The notes under the pieces were generated by a model. It saw only the letters and a program-made list of their open reading frames with translations. It did not search any database and was not told the origin of the DNA. This document shows positions 1-9,669 of a stretch of DNA of 64,000 nt, in pieces. Where the stretch lies: the NCBI GenBank assembly GCA_003134045.1, contig PLAH01000040.1, positions 1 to 64,000 on the forward strand, read 5' to 3'. Positions within the stretch are counted from its first letter, which is position 1; each line of letters begins with the position of its first letter. The stretch is from Gammaproteobacteria bacterium. Lineage in GTDB: Bacteria; Pseudomonadota; Gammaproteobacteria; Steroidobacterales; Steroidobacteraceae. A program made the translations under genes and the position numbers.

Positions 1-447
1 CTCGCTCGGTGCGCCCGAGCCGGCCCACTCGCTCGACGCACTCGACGCGCCGGGCGCACCCGACTCGCTCGACGACGGACCGCACTGCTGCCGGTAGAGC
101 GCATCGATGCGCTCGAACAGGCGCGCATTCTGCGTGATCGCATCGCGAAACGCCGCGATTCTCGGCCCCATGTCTCGCTCGACTGCCTGAAACTCCCCGG
201 TGTTCATGGTCGACGACCAGATGTCGTAGATCGCGTTCACGCGGTTGAAGGCTTCACCCGCTCGCTCGAGCGCGACCAGCGTATTGTCGAAAGTCGGCGC
301 CGCCGGATTCCCGGCGATCTCCTCGACCTCGCGCAATTGCTCCGCCATCGCAGCCTCGAGCGCCGGTTTGAAATCGGCCACGCGCACGCGGTCGAATGGC
401 GGCGCGCCCCCGAACCGGCCCGCCCATGGAGCGAGCAACGCGCTCAC
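1..447 (-). CDS. M3 family oligopeptidase (OpdA/Dcp-like), N-terminal part, truncated by window edge
   Basis: Reverse-strand translation LLAPWAGRFGGAPPFDRVRVADFKPALEAAMAEQLREVEEIAGNPAAPTFDNTLVALERAGEAFNRVNAIYDIWSSTMNTGEFQAVERDMGPRIAAF matches the typical M3 N-terminus; a GTG at 447 is a possible start but there is no stop between it and the glnE C-terminal frame. Confidence 0.75.
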   Translation of the reverse strand, partial: MSALLAPWAGRFGGAPPFDRVRVADFKPALEAAMAEQLREVEEIAGNPAAPTFDNTLVALERAGEAFNRVNAIYDIWSSTMNTGEFQAVERDMGPRIAAFRDAITQNARLFERIDALYRQQCGPSSSESGAPGASSASSEWAGSGAPSE

Positions 448-457
448 CTCGAATGTC

Positions 458-3328
458 TCATGCCAGATGTCCTTTACTCGAGCGCGCGTCTCGACATAGG
501 GTGCCGCGTCGACCACCCGCTCGCCGCCCTCCAGCGACAGATGATGCAGTACCGTGCGATAACCGATGTTGACTTGAGTCAACCATCGAGCCACGTCCGC
601 ATCGACCACGCCGGCCGCCGCCAATCCTTCGAGCTGGCGAATATTGTCCGAATACATCAGCAACTGCGGCTGGTCGCCCGCCGACGCCAACACCCAATAT
701 TGCACCAGAAATTCGATGTCGGCCAAGCCACCCGCGTCCTGCTTGATGTCGAATTGACCCGCGTCGGCGTGCGACAGCTCGCGGCGCATGCGCAACCGCA
801 TCTCCGCCACGTCGGCGCGCAGCGTATCGCGATGCACGGCGGTACGCAGGGTGTGCCTGCGCACTTCTTCGAAACGGCGGCACAGGCGCGCATCGCCCGC
901 GACCGCGCGCGCGCAGCAGCGCCTGATGCTCCCAGGTCCACGCATCCTCCTGCTGATAGCGTTCGAATGCGTCGATGCCCGTCATGAGGAAGCCGCCCTT
1001 GCCGTTCGGCCGCAGGCGCATGTCGACCTCGTACAGGCGCCCCGCGGCAGAGTGCATCGTCAGCAGGTGTACTATGCGCTGACCGAGGCGCAGGAAAAAT
1101 ACACCGTTATCGATGGGACGATCGCCCCGCGTTTGTTGGTTCTCGCCGCTCGAATCGTGCAGGAATACCAGATCGAGATCCGATCCGTAACCAAGCTCCA
1201 GGCCGCCCAGCTTGCCGTAACCGGCGACCGCCACCCGGACGGCGCGCGGGATCCGCTCGCCGCCGCTGCAGTAGGGAACGCCGTACATCTGCGTCATTTG
1301 ATCCCACGCGAGATCCATGCATCGTTCGACGATGAGTTCGGCAATGTCGGTCAATCGGTCGCTCACTTTCATGAGCGGCAGGCGTCCGGTCAAATCCGCG
1401 AAGGCGACGCAGAACACCGCGACCTTTTGAAACTGTCGCAGTGCTTCCACCTGCCGCTCGGGATCGTCCGCCGGCAACCGCTCCGTACGGGCCGCAAGTT
1501 CGCTCACGAAGCCGGCGCGCGACGGCGGCTCGTCGAACGCGTTCGGATCGATCAGCTCATCGAGCAGCAGCGGGAAATCCGCGATCTGACCCGCCAGGAA
1601 ACCGCTGATCGCGCACACGTCGATCAGGCGATCCAGCGCGGGCGGTTGCTCCTTGAGCAGGGCAAGGTACGACGACCGCGCGCCGATCGCCTCCACGACG
1701 CGCAGAACCCGCTGCACCACGACAGCCGGCGCCGGGCGCGTGGCCGCGGCTTTGATGAGCCGGCCAAGGATCACGTGCACGCGCCGGCGCGCACCCTCAT
1801 CCAACCGACGGTAGGGCGCGGAGTGGCGATAGGTGTCGAGGAGCTGCGCGAGCGGTGCGATATCGTCCTTTGGAAATCCGGCGGCCGCCAGTTCCTCGCC
1901 CACATCGACGCCGTCCGCGGCGAGCCACCCCAGAGCGCCCTCGCTCTCCTTGTGCTGTGCGTCGGCGCCGCCGAATACCAACGCCGCGAATTGCCGCGCG
2001 ACATGGCGACGTGCCGCATCGATACGCGCCAGCGCGGCCGCCCAGTCGGATACTCCCATGTTCAATGCGACGCGCGCGCGATCGAGCGGATCGTCCGGCA
2101 GCGCGTGGGTCTGTTCGTCGCGAATCATCTGCACCGCGTTCTCGGCCTTGCGCAATACCAGGTAGGCCGCGTGCAATTCCTGCACGGCGGTCTTTGCAAG
2201 CAACTTCGAGCCCGTGAGCAACGGCAACACCTCCAGCAGCGCGGCGTTCTGCAGGCGCCGATCGCTGCCGCCGCGGACCAGCTGCATCGATTGGACGATG
2301 AACTCGAGTTCCCGAATGCCGCCGGCGCCGAGCTTCAGATGCTGGGTGAGATCGCGGCGGGCGACTTCGCGTGCGATCAGCGCCTTCATCTCGCGCAGCG
2401 AATCGAACACGCCGAAATCGAGATAGCGCCGATAGACGAACGGCCGCACGAAATCCTGGGTGGCCGCGGCATAGGCCGACTCGCCGACGACCGCGCGCGC
2501 CTTGATCCACGCATAGCGCTCCCAGTCGCGGCCATGCTCCTGCAGATAATCCTCCAGCGCCGCGAGGCTCACGACCAAAGCGCCGCTGTCGCCGAACGGA
2601 CGCAGCCGCATGTCCACCCGGAAGACGAAGCCATCGGCGGTCCGCGCGTCCAGCAGCCGGATCACGTCGCGGCCGAGGCGATTGAAGTATTCCGCATTGT
2701 CGATGCGCCGCGCGCCGTCGGTCTCCCCGGCTTGCGCGTAGAGAAAGACCAGATCCACGTCGGACGAGAAATTGAGTTCACGGCCGCCGAGTTTGCCCAT
2801 CGCGACGACGATGAACGGCACGGGCACCGAATCCGCGTTGCGCGCCGTGCCGAACGGCGCTTCGAGGTGCCGTCGCGCCGCCGCGGCCGCGGCACGAAGA
2901 CACGCATCGGCGAGATCCGACAGCGCGCGCAAGGTGTCCGTCACGCTCACCCGACCCGCGATGTCGCGCCACGCGATACGCAGCATCTCGCGCCGTCGCC
3001 ACTCGCGCAGCACCTGCTCGGCCTCGGGCGGCGTCGGCGCCGACGCGGCGCGCTGCTCGTAATCGGCGTTGGCGCGCAGCGCCGACTCGTCGTTCTGCCC
3101 AAGCCACGCAAGCGCGTCCGCATCCTGCAGCAAGGCCGATTCGACGAATTCGCTCGCGGCGGCGACGCGCGGCAACTCCTCGCGCAACCGGCTCGGCAGC
3201 GCGGCATAGTGATCGACCAGTGCCGGCAGCGCGCAGGCGCGCTCCCACCACTGCATCAATGGCGGACGCAACTCCTCGGGCACGCCGCCCAAGGGTAGAA
3301 CGGGAAGCGACACGTCGGGAGCGCTCAC
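458..3328 (-). CDS. glnE: Bifunctional glutamine-synthetase adenylyltransferase/deadenylyltransferase, apparently frameshifted near 904-914
   Basis: FSSDVDLVFLYAQAGETDG and GYGSDLDLVFLHDSS nucleotidyltransferase motifs; GTG start at 3328 in place of the longer ORF start at 3421; after LLRAR the homologous frame (VAGDARLCRRFEEVRRHTLR...) is in another register. Confidence 0.9.
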   Translation of the reverse strand: MSAPDVSLPVLPLGGVPEELRPPLMQWWERACALPALVDHYAALPSRLREELPRVAAASEFVESALLQDADALAWLGQNDESALRANADYEQRAASAPTPPEAEQVLREWRRREMLRIAWRDIAGRVSVTDTLRALSDLADACLRAAAAAARRHLEAPFGTARNADSVPVPFIVVAMGKLGGRELNFSSDVDLVFLYAQAGETDGARRIDNAEYFNRLGRDVIRLLDARTADGFVFRVDMRLRPFGDSGALVVSLAALEDYLQEHGRDWERYAWIKARAVVGESAYAAATQDFVRPFVYRRYLDFGVFDSLREMKALIAREVARRDLTQHLKLGAGGIRELEFIVQSMQLVRGGSDRRLQNAALLEVLPLLTGSKLLAKTAVQELHAAYLVLRKAENAVQMIRDEQTHALPDDPLDRARVALNMGVSDWAAALARIDAARRHVARQFAALVFGGADAQHKESEGALGWLAADGVDVGEELAAAGFPKDDIAPLAQLLDTYRHSAPYRRLDEGARRRVHVILGRLIKAAATRPAPAVVVQRVLRVVEAIGARSSYLALLKEQPPALDRLIDVCAISGFLAGQIADFPLLLDELIDPNAFDEPPSRAGFVSELAARTERLPADDPERQVEALRQFQKVAVFCVAFADLTGRLPLMKVSDRLTDIAELIVERCMDLAWDQMTQMYGVPYCSGGERIPRAVRVAVAGYGKLGGLELGYGSDLDLVFLHDSSGENQQTRGDRPIDNGVFFLRLGQRIVHLLTMHSAAGRLYEVDMRLRPNGKGGFLMTGIDAFERYQQEDAWTWEHQALLRARGRGRCAPVPPFRRSAQAHPAYRRASRYAARRRGGDAVAHAPRAVARRRGSIRHQAGRGWLGRHRISGAILGVGVGGRPAAVADVFGQYSPARRIGGGRRGRCGRGSMVDSSQHRLSHGTASSVAGGRRAGGRRGTLCRDARSSKGHLA

Positions 3329-3402
3329 GAGGCGATCAGGCCCCGCACCGGCCGGGTGCGCTGCTCCTCGAAGGCGACGTACTGCTTCGCCGACCAGCTC
3401 AT
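3325..3402 (-). pseudogene. 25-codon remnant or mini-ORF resembling the N-terminus of trans-aconitate 2-methyltransferase
   Basis: Translation MSWSAKQYVAFEEQRTRPVRGLIAS*; its TGA overlaps the glnE GTG start (GTGA). Confidence 0.5.
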
Positions 3403-3592
3403 CTTCTTTACATCCCCGCACAGCGTGTTGCCGACAGTTTAGATGAATGTGGTGTCGCTGTTACACTTGGCAATCGCGAACCGGTGGCTCGAAGGCCCGA
3501 GTAGGCGCCGGCGTACATGGCCTTGAGTCTCGGCGCTCCGCTCAGCACCCTGTCACGTCAGGCCGTTGCCAAGCTCTCCTTTTGAGCGCAAA

Positions 3593-3624
3593 AAAAGAGA
3601 GCGGACCGAAGCCCGCTCTCTTTT
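3593..3624. terminator. Rho-independent terminator downstream of groEL (potentially bidirectional)
   Basis: Perfect 12-bp inverted repeat AAAAGAGAGCGG/CCGCTCTCTTTT with 8-nt loop, flanked by A and T tracts. Confidence 0.9.
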
Positions 3625-3682
3625 GACTGTCACAGCCGGTGCCGACCCTAAGCCGGCACCGGCCCCTGCCTCGAGCAGGTTG

Positions 3683-5338
<1,656 letters not shown>

Positions 5339-5385
5339 CTAATTGAATTTGTAGCGGGAATGTTGAATGGATTGGGCGCGGAGGC

Positions 5386-5679
5386 TTACTTGCCTTCGAC
5401 CACGGCCATGACGTCTTCTTCACGCATGACAACCAGCTCATCGCCATCCATCTTCACTTCGGTTCCGCTGTACTTACCGAAAAGGATCTTGTCGCCGACC
5501 TTGAGGTCGAGCGGGCGAATTTCGCCGTTCTCTAAAATCTTACCCTTGCCGACGGCAACGACTTTGCCAAAGATCGGCTTCTCGGTCGCAGTATCCGGGA
5601 TCACGATTCCGCCTGGGGACTTACGCTCTTCTTCTTCTCGTTTCACGATCACACGGTCATGAAGGGGACGAATCTTCAT
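5386..5679 (-). CDS. groES: Co-chaperonin GroES
   Basis: [35 protein letters not shown]...; directly upstream of groEL. Confidence 0.98.
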   Translation of the reverse strand: MKIRPLHDRVIVKREEEERKSPGGIVIPDTATEKPIFGKVVAVGKGKILENGEIRPLDLKVGDKILFGKYSGTEVKMDGDELVVMREEDVMAVVEGK

Positions 5680-5731
5680 AAGACAAGACTCCTGATGCTT
5701 GAGTAGGGTTGACAAAGGAGCGGAGGCGTTG

Positions 5732-5758
5732 TTAGCACTCTCTGCTCGAGGCTGCTAA
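5732..5758. promoter_or_regulatory. Degenerate CIRCE (HrcA-binding) element upstream of groES
   Basis: TTAGCACTC-N9-GGCTGCTAA; consensus TTAGCACTC-N9-GAGTGCTAA with two mismatches in the right half. Confidence 0.75.
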
Positions 5759-5857
5759 TCATAGCGGCAGATTCGGCCGATTCAAGGGGTGGCGGAATCT
5801 AATATTTGCCGCATCGCAGCATATTGTGGAGTGCGCGACGTACTATAATGACCGCCG

Positions 5858-6439
5858 ATGAACGCCTCCCGCCTCCTGATACTCGCTGCCCTCACCTTGG
5901 CCCTGCCTGGCTTCGCGTCCGCGAAACCCTGGTGGATACGCGGCGTGGACTCCAACGAAGCCGATTTCCTGCCCCCCGATGTGGCATTTCGCGTGTCATC
6001 GCGGGTCGACGGCGATGTGGTCCGCGTGCGCTGGGCCATCGCCGACGGCTACTACTTGTACCGACAAAAGATGGAGATCAAGGCGGAAAGCCCGGATCTC
6101 GTCGTGGCGGCGCCCTCGTTTCCACGGGGCACACTGAAAACCGATCCCTATTTGGGGACCCAGGAAATCTTCACTCAGCAGGTCGAAGGCACGGCAGCCT
6201 ATAGCCGCTTCGACGCCGGTGCCCATCCCATCCAGATCAAAGTGACCTATCAGGGCTGCGCCGAGGCGGGTTTGTGCTATCCCGCCATCGTCAAAGTGCT
6301 CTTCCCGAGCGCGAAGACGCAGGCGGTTCGCACCCCCGAGCACCCGTGGGAAGGCTATGCCATCGTTGGCGGCGCGCTGGCTTTTCTGCTTGCCGGCCTG
6401 TCGTTGCGAAAAGAGCGCCGCCTAGACACCCCAGCATGA
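5858..6439 (+). CDS. Stand-alone DsbD N-terminal (alpha) domain protein with signal peptide and C-terminal TM helix
   Basis: DGYYLYRQKMEIKAE and VTYQGCAEAGLCYPAIVKVLFP (paired Cys of DsbD-alpha); ends after one TM helix. Confidence 0.8.
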   Translation: MNASRLLILAALTLALPGFASAKPWWIRGVDSNEADFLPPDVAFRVSSRVDGDVVRVRWAIADGYYLYRQKMEIKAESPDLVVAAPSFPRGTLKTDPYLGTQEIFTQQVEGTAAYSRFDAGAHPIQIKVTYQGCAEAGLCYPAIVKVLFPSAKTQAVRTPEHPWEGYAIVGGALAFLLAGLSLRKERRLDTPA

Positions 6440-7170
6440 CCTCCGCGTCGCACCCCTCCTTGGCAATGCGAATTGCCGGCGCCATCGTGGTGGTGGTGTT
6501 CGGAATCTGGGCGGGGATGCGCGTGTATTCCAGCCGCGCGCTCCTGCATCCGGGTGGCGCTGGCTCGCCCTCGGCGGTGCGGGTTCCGGTGGGCGAAGCG
6601 AGCCCACCCACGATGAGCGATTTCAACGCCGGCTTCGATCCCGCGGTACCCACTCCGGCCAAAATCCCGGAACGGCTGCCCGACTTTTCCTTGGGCGATT
6701 CGGCCGGCAGGCCGACTCCCATTGCGAAATGGGCCGGCAAGTCGTTGATTTTGAATTTTTGGGCCACCTGGTGCGCGCCATGCCGCCGGGAGATACCCTT
6801 GCTGAAGGCGCTCAATAGTGAGTGGAACGGCCGCGACGTGGCAGTCGTGGGCGTCGCGGTCGACTATCGGGACAAAGTGCTCGCCTACGCCGACGAGCTC
6901 AAAATCGCCTATCCCCTGCTGATCGGGGAACAGGATGCGTTGGACGTGGCGGCCCGCCTGGGCGTGGACACACCGGTCTTCCCGTTCACCGTATTCACCG
7001 ATCGGCGCGGCGAGGTGGTGACGCTCTACCTGGGCGAGTTGCATAGGGCGCAGGCCGACCTCATCCTCGGCGTGGTACAAAACCTCAACGACGATCGCGT
7101 CGATCTGGCGGCCGCGCGGCGTACCATCGCGACGGGGTTGGGTGCGCTCGCGGGCCACGGTACGGGTTAG
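6436..7170 (+). CDS. Membrane-anchored TlpA/ResA-like thiol:disulfide oxidoreductase
   Basis: N-terminal TM, LPDFSLGDSAGRPTPIAKWAGKSLILNFWATWCAPCRREIPLL; start ATG overlaps upstream stop (ATGA). Confidence 0.9.
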   Translation: MTSASHPSLAMRIAGAIVVVVFGIWAGMRVYSSRALLHPGGAGSPSAVRVPVGEASPPTMSDFNAGFDPAVPTPAKIPERLPDFSLGDSAGRPTPIAKWAGKSLILNFWATWCAPCRREIPLLKALNSEWNGRDVAVVGVAVDYRDKVLAYADELKIAYPLLIGEQDALDVAARLGVDTPVFPFTVFTDRRGEVVTLYLGELHRAQADLILGVVQNLNDDRVDLAAARRTIATGLGALAGHGTG

Positions 7171-7299
7171 CGCAGCCGCGGTTTGCCGCCCGATTGTCGG
7201 CCATCCGGCGACGATCGCCGCCGAAGCTTGCCATATCTCCCCCATTTCTGGTTATTATCGCGGACCTTTTCAACGCGACAACGCTGGATCAGTGGGGAA

Positions 7300-7743
7300 A
7301 TGGCGCGAATCCTGCTGCTAAATGGTCCGAACTTGAACCTTCTAGGTGCACGCGAGCCGCAAATTTATGGCTCGGCCAGCCTGCCCGACATCGAGAACAA
7401 GCTCGTGGCTCTCGCCCGTGCCCGCGGCCACGAGTTGATCGCGGCGCAGAGCAACGCGGAGCATGAACTCATTGCCAGGATACAGGGGACGAAGCGCGAC
7501 GGCGTTGGGTTCGTCATCATCAACCCAGGCGCTTATACCCATACCAGCATTGCCCTCCGCGACGCATTCCTGGCCGTCGCGGTGCCGTTCATCGAGATTC
7601 ACATCACCAATATTTTTGCGCGCGAAGAGTTCAGACATCGCTCGTATCTGTCCGGCATCGCCGCCGGCTGCATCATTGGCTTGGGCGTCCACGGCTACGA
7701 GCTTGCGCTCGAATCCGCGTGCGCGCACCTGGCCGCCACTTAA
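7300..7743 (+). CDS. aroQ: Type II 3-dehydroquinate dehydratase
   Basis: [24 protein letters not shown]..., [30 protein letters not shown]. Confidence 0.97.
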   Translation: MARILLLNGPNLNLLGAREPQIYGSASLPDIENKLVALARARGHELIAAQSNAEHELIARIQGTKRDGVGFVIINPGAYTHTSIALRDAFLAVAVPFIEIHITNIFAREEFRHRSYLSGIAAGCIIGLGVHGYELALESACAHLAAT

Positions 7744-7768
7744 CAAAGATTTCCTCGAGGGGTTCACG

Positions 7769-8218
7769 GTGGATATTCGCAAAGTTAAGAAATTGATCGA
7801 ATTGCTGGAAGAGTCGGGGATCTCCGAACTCGAGATCTCCGAGGGGGAGGAATCCGTGCGCATCAGCCGCCATCCGCGCCTGGCCATGCAAGCCCCGATG
7901 GTCGCGGCCGCGCCCATGGCCGCCGCGGCCGCGGCGCCGGCGACTCCGGCCACCGCCGCCGGCGAACACAAGCCGAAGAAGGATGAATCGACGGTCACCT
8001 CGCCCATGGTGGGCACGTATTACTCGGCCCCGGCACCCGGCGCCAAATCCTTCGTCGAGATCGGCATGGACATCAAGGTCGGCCAGATCCTCTGCATCAT
8101 CGAAGCGATGAAGATGATGAATCAAATCGAATCCGACAAAACAGGACGCGTCACCGCAATACTGGCCAAGAACGGCGAACCCGTCGAGTTCGGCCAACCC
8201 CTGTTCATCATCGAATAG
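7769..8218 (+). CDS. accB: Acetyl-CoA carboxylase biotin carboxyl carrier protein
   Basis: [24 protein letters not shown]-terminus, [15 protein letters not shown] biotinylation motif; GTG start. Confidence 0.97.
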   Translation: MDIRKVKKLIELLEESGISELEISEGEESVRISRHPRLAMQAPMVAAAPMAAAAAAPATPATAAGEHKPKKDESTVTSPMVGTYYSAPAPGAKSFVEIGMDIKVGQILCIIEAMKMMNQIESDKTGRVTAILAKNGEPVEFGQPLFIIE

Positions 8219-8223
8219 CCCCG

Positions 8224-9567
8224 ATGATCGAAAAAGTCGTCATTGCAAATCGCGGCGAGATCGCGCTTCGCATATTGCGCGCCTGCCGCGAATTGGGCAT
8301 CAAAACGGTGGCCATTCATTCCACGGCCGACTTCAATACCAAACACGTGCTGCTGGCGGACGAAACCGTCTGTATCGGTCCGCCGCAATCGGCGCTGTCG
8401 TATCTGAACATGCCCGCCATCATCAGCGCCGCGGAAGTGACCGACTCGGTCGCCATTCATCCGGGCTACGGCTTCTTGTCCGAGAACGCGGATTTCGCGG
8501 AACGCGTCGAGAAGAGCGGTTTCATTTTCGTGGGTCCCCGCGCCGAGACCATCCGCTTGATGGGCGACAAAGTGTCGGCCATCAAAGTGATGAAGGCGGC
8601 GGGAGTTCCCTGCGTCCCGGGGTCGGACGGCCCGCTTGGGTCGGATGTCGACGAGAATTTCCGCATCGCCAAGGAAATAGGCTATCCGGTCATCATCAAA
8701 GCGTCGGGCGGCGGCGGCGGCCGCGGCATGCGCGTCGTACACACCGACGCATCGCTGCTCAACGCCATCAGCGTGACCCAGTCCGAGGCGCTTGCCGCCT
8801 TCGGCAACCCCCAGGTCTACATGGAAAAATTCCTGGAAAAGCCGCGGCACATCGAGTTTCAGGTGCTGGCGGACAACTACGGCAATGTGGTGCATCTGGG
8901 TGAGCGCGACTGTTCGATGCAAAGGCGCCACCAGAAAGTGATCGAGGAAGCGCCGGCGCCCGGCCTCACCGCCAAGCAGCGTAAAACCATGGGCGAGCGC
9001 TGTGCCCGCGCCTGCCGCGAAGTGGGCTATCGCAATGCGGGCACGCTCGAATTCCTGTATCAGGACAACGAGTTCTACTTCATCGAGATGAACACGCGCG
9101 TGCAGGTCGAACATCCGGTCACCGAACTGGTCACCGGAATCGACATCGTCAAGGCGCAGCTGCTCATCGCGGCGGGCGAACCGCTGCCGTACGAACAGAA
9201 GGACATCGAGATTCGCGGCCACGCCGTGGAATGCCGCATCAATGCAGAAGATCCGAAGACCTTCGCGCCCTCGCCCGGGCCGGTCAGGTTGTGGCACGCC
9301 CCGGGCGGTCCCGGCATCCGCGTCGACAGTCACGTGTACACGGGCTACAACGTCCCGCCGTTCTACGATTCCATGATAGGCAAGGTCATCGCCTACGGCG
9401 ACACGCGCGACACGGCCATTGCCCGGATGCGCAACGCGCTCGCGGAAATGGTGGTCGAGGGCATCAAGACCAACATCCCTCTGCACCAGGAAATATTCAA
9501 TCACTCCGCGTTCCGTCAGGGCGGCACCGATATTCACTACCTGGAGCGGCGCCTGGGATTGAAATGA
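8224..9567 (+). CDS. accC: Acetyl-CoA carboxylase biotin carboxylase subunit
   Basis: [33 protein letters not shown]; 447 aa. Confidence 0.98.
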   Translation: MIEKVVIANRGEIALRILRACRELGIKTVAIHSTADFNTKHVLLADETVCIGPPQSALSYLNMPAIISAAEVTDSVAIHPGYGFLSENADFAERVEKSGFIFVGPRAETIRLMGDKVSAIKVMKAAGVPCVPGSDGPLGSDVDENFRIAKEIGYPVIIKASGGGGGRGMRVVHTDASLLNAISVTQSEALAAFGNPQVYMEKFLEKPRHIEFQVLADNYGNVVHLGERDCSMQRRHQKVIEEAPAPGLTAKQRKTMGERCARACREVGYRNAGTLEFLYQDNEFYFIEMNTRVQVEHPVTELVTGIDIVKAQLLIAAGEPLPYEQKDIEIRGHAVECRINAEDPKTFAPSPGPVRLWHAPGGPGIRVDSHVYTGYNVPPFYDSMIGKVIAYGDTRDTAIARMRNALAEMVVEGIKTNIPLHQEIFNHSAFRQGGTDIHYLERRLGLK

Positions 9568-9589
9568 AATCGTCGGGTCTTGCTCCCCA

Positions 9590-9669
9590 CGCTCGCTCCG
9601 CGAGCGATAGCGGTCGGGGGTGGCCGCACCCCCGTTGATAGGGTGCGTCAGCACTAGCGAGTCAGCACT
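9590..9669. repeat. REP-like intergenic element: two hairpins plus direct repeat GTCAGCACTA x2
   Basis: CGCTCGC-TCC-GCGAGCG (9590-9606), CGGGGGTG-GCCG-CACCCCCG (9615-9634), and GTCAGCACTA at 9647-9656 and 9661-9670. Confidence 0.7.

Noticed and set aside
788-3298. 836-aa plus-strand ORF opposite glnE
   Set aside because: GC-rich shadow ORF antisense to a clearly conserved gene; Arg/Ala-rich composition, no recognisable domain
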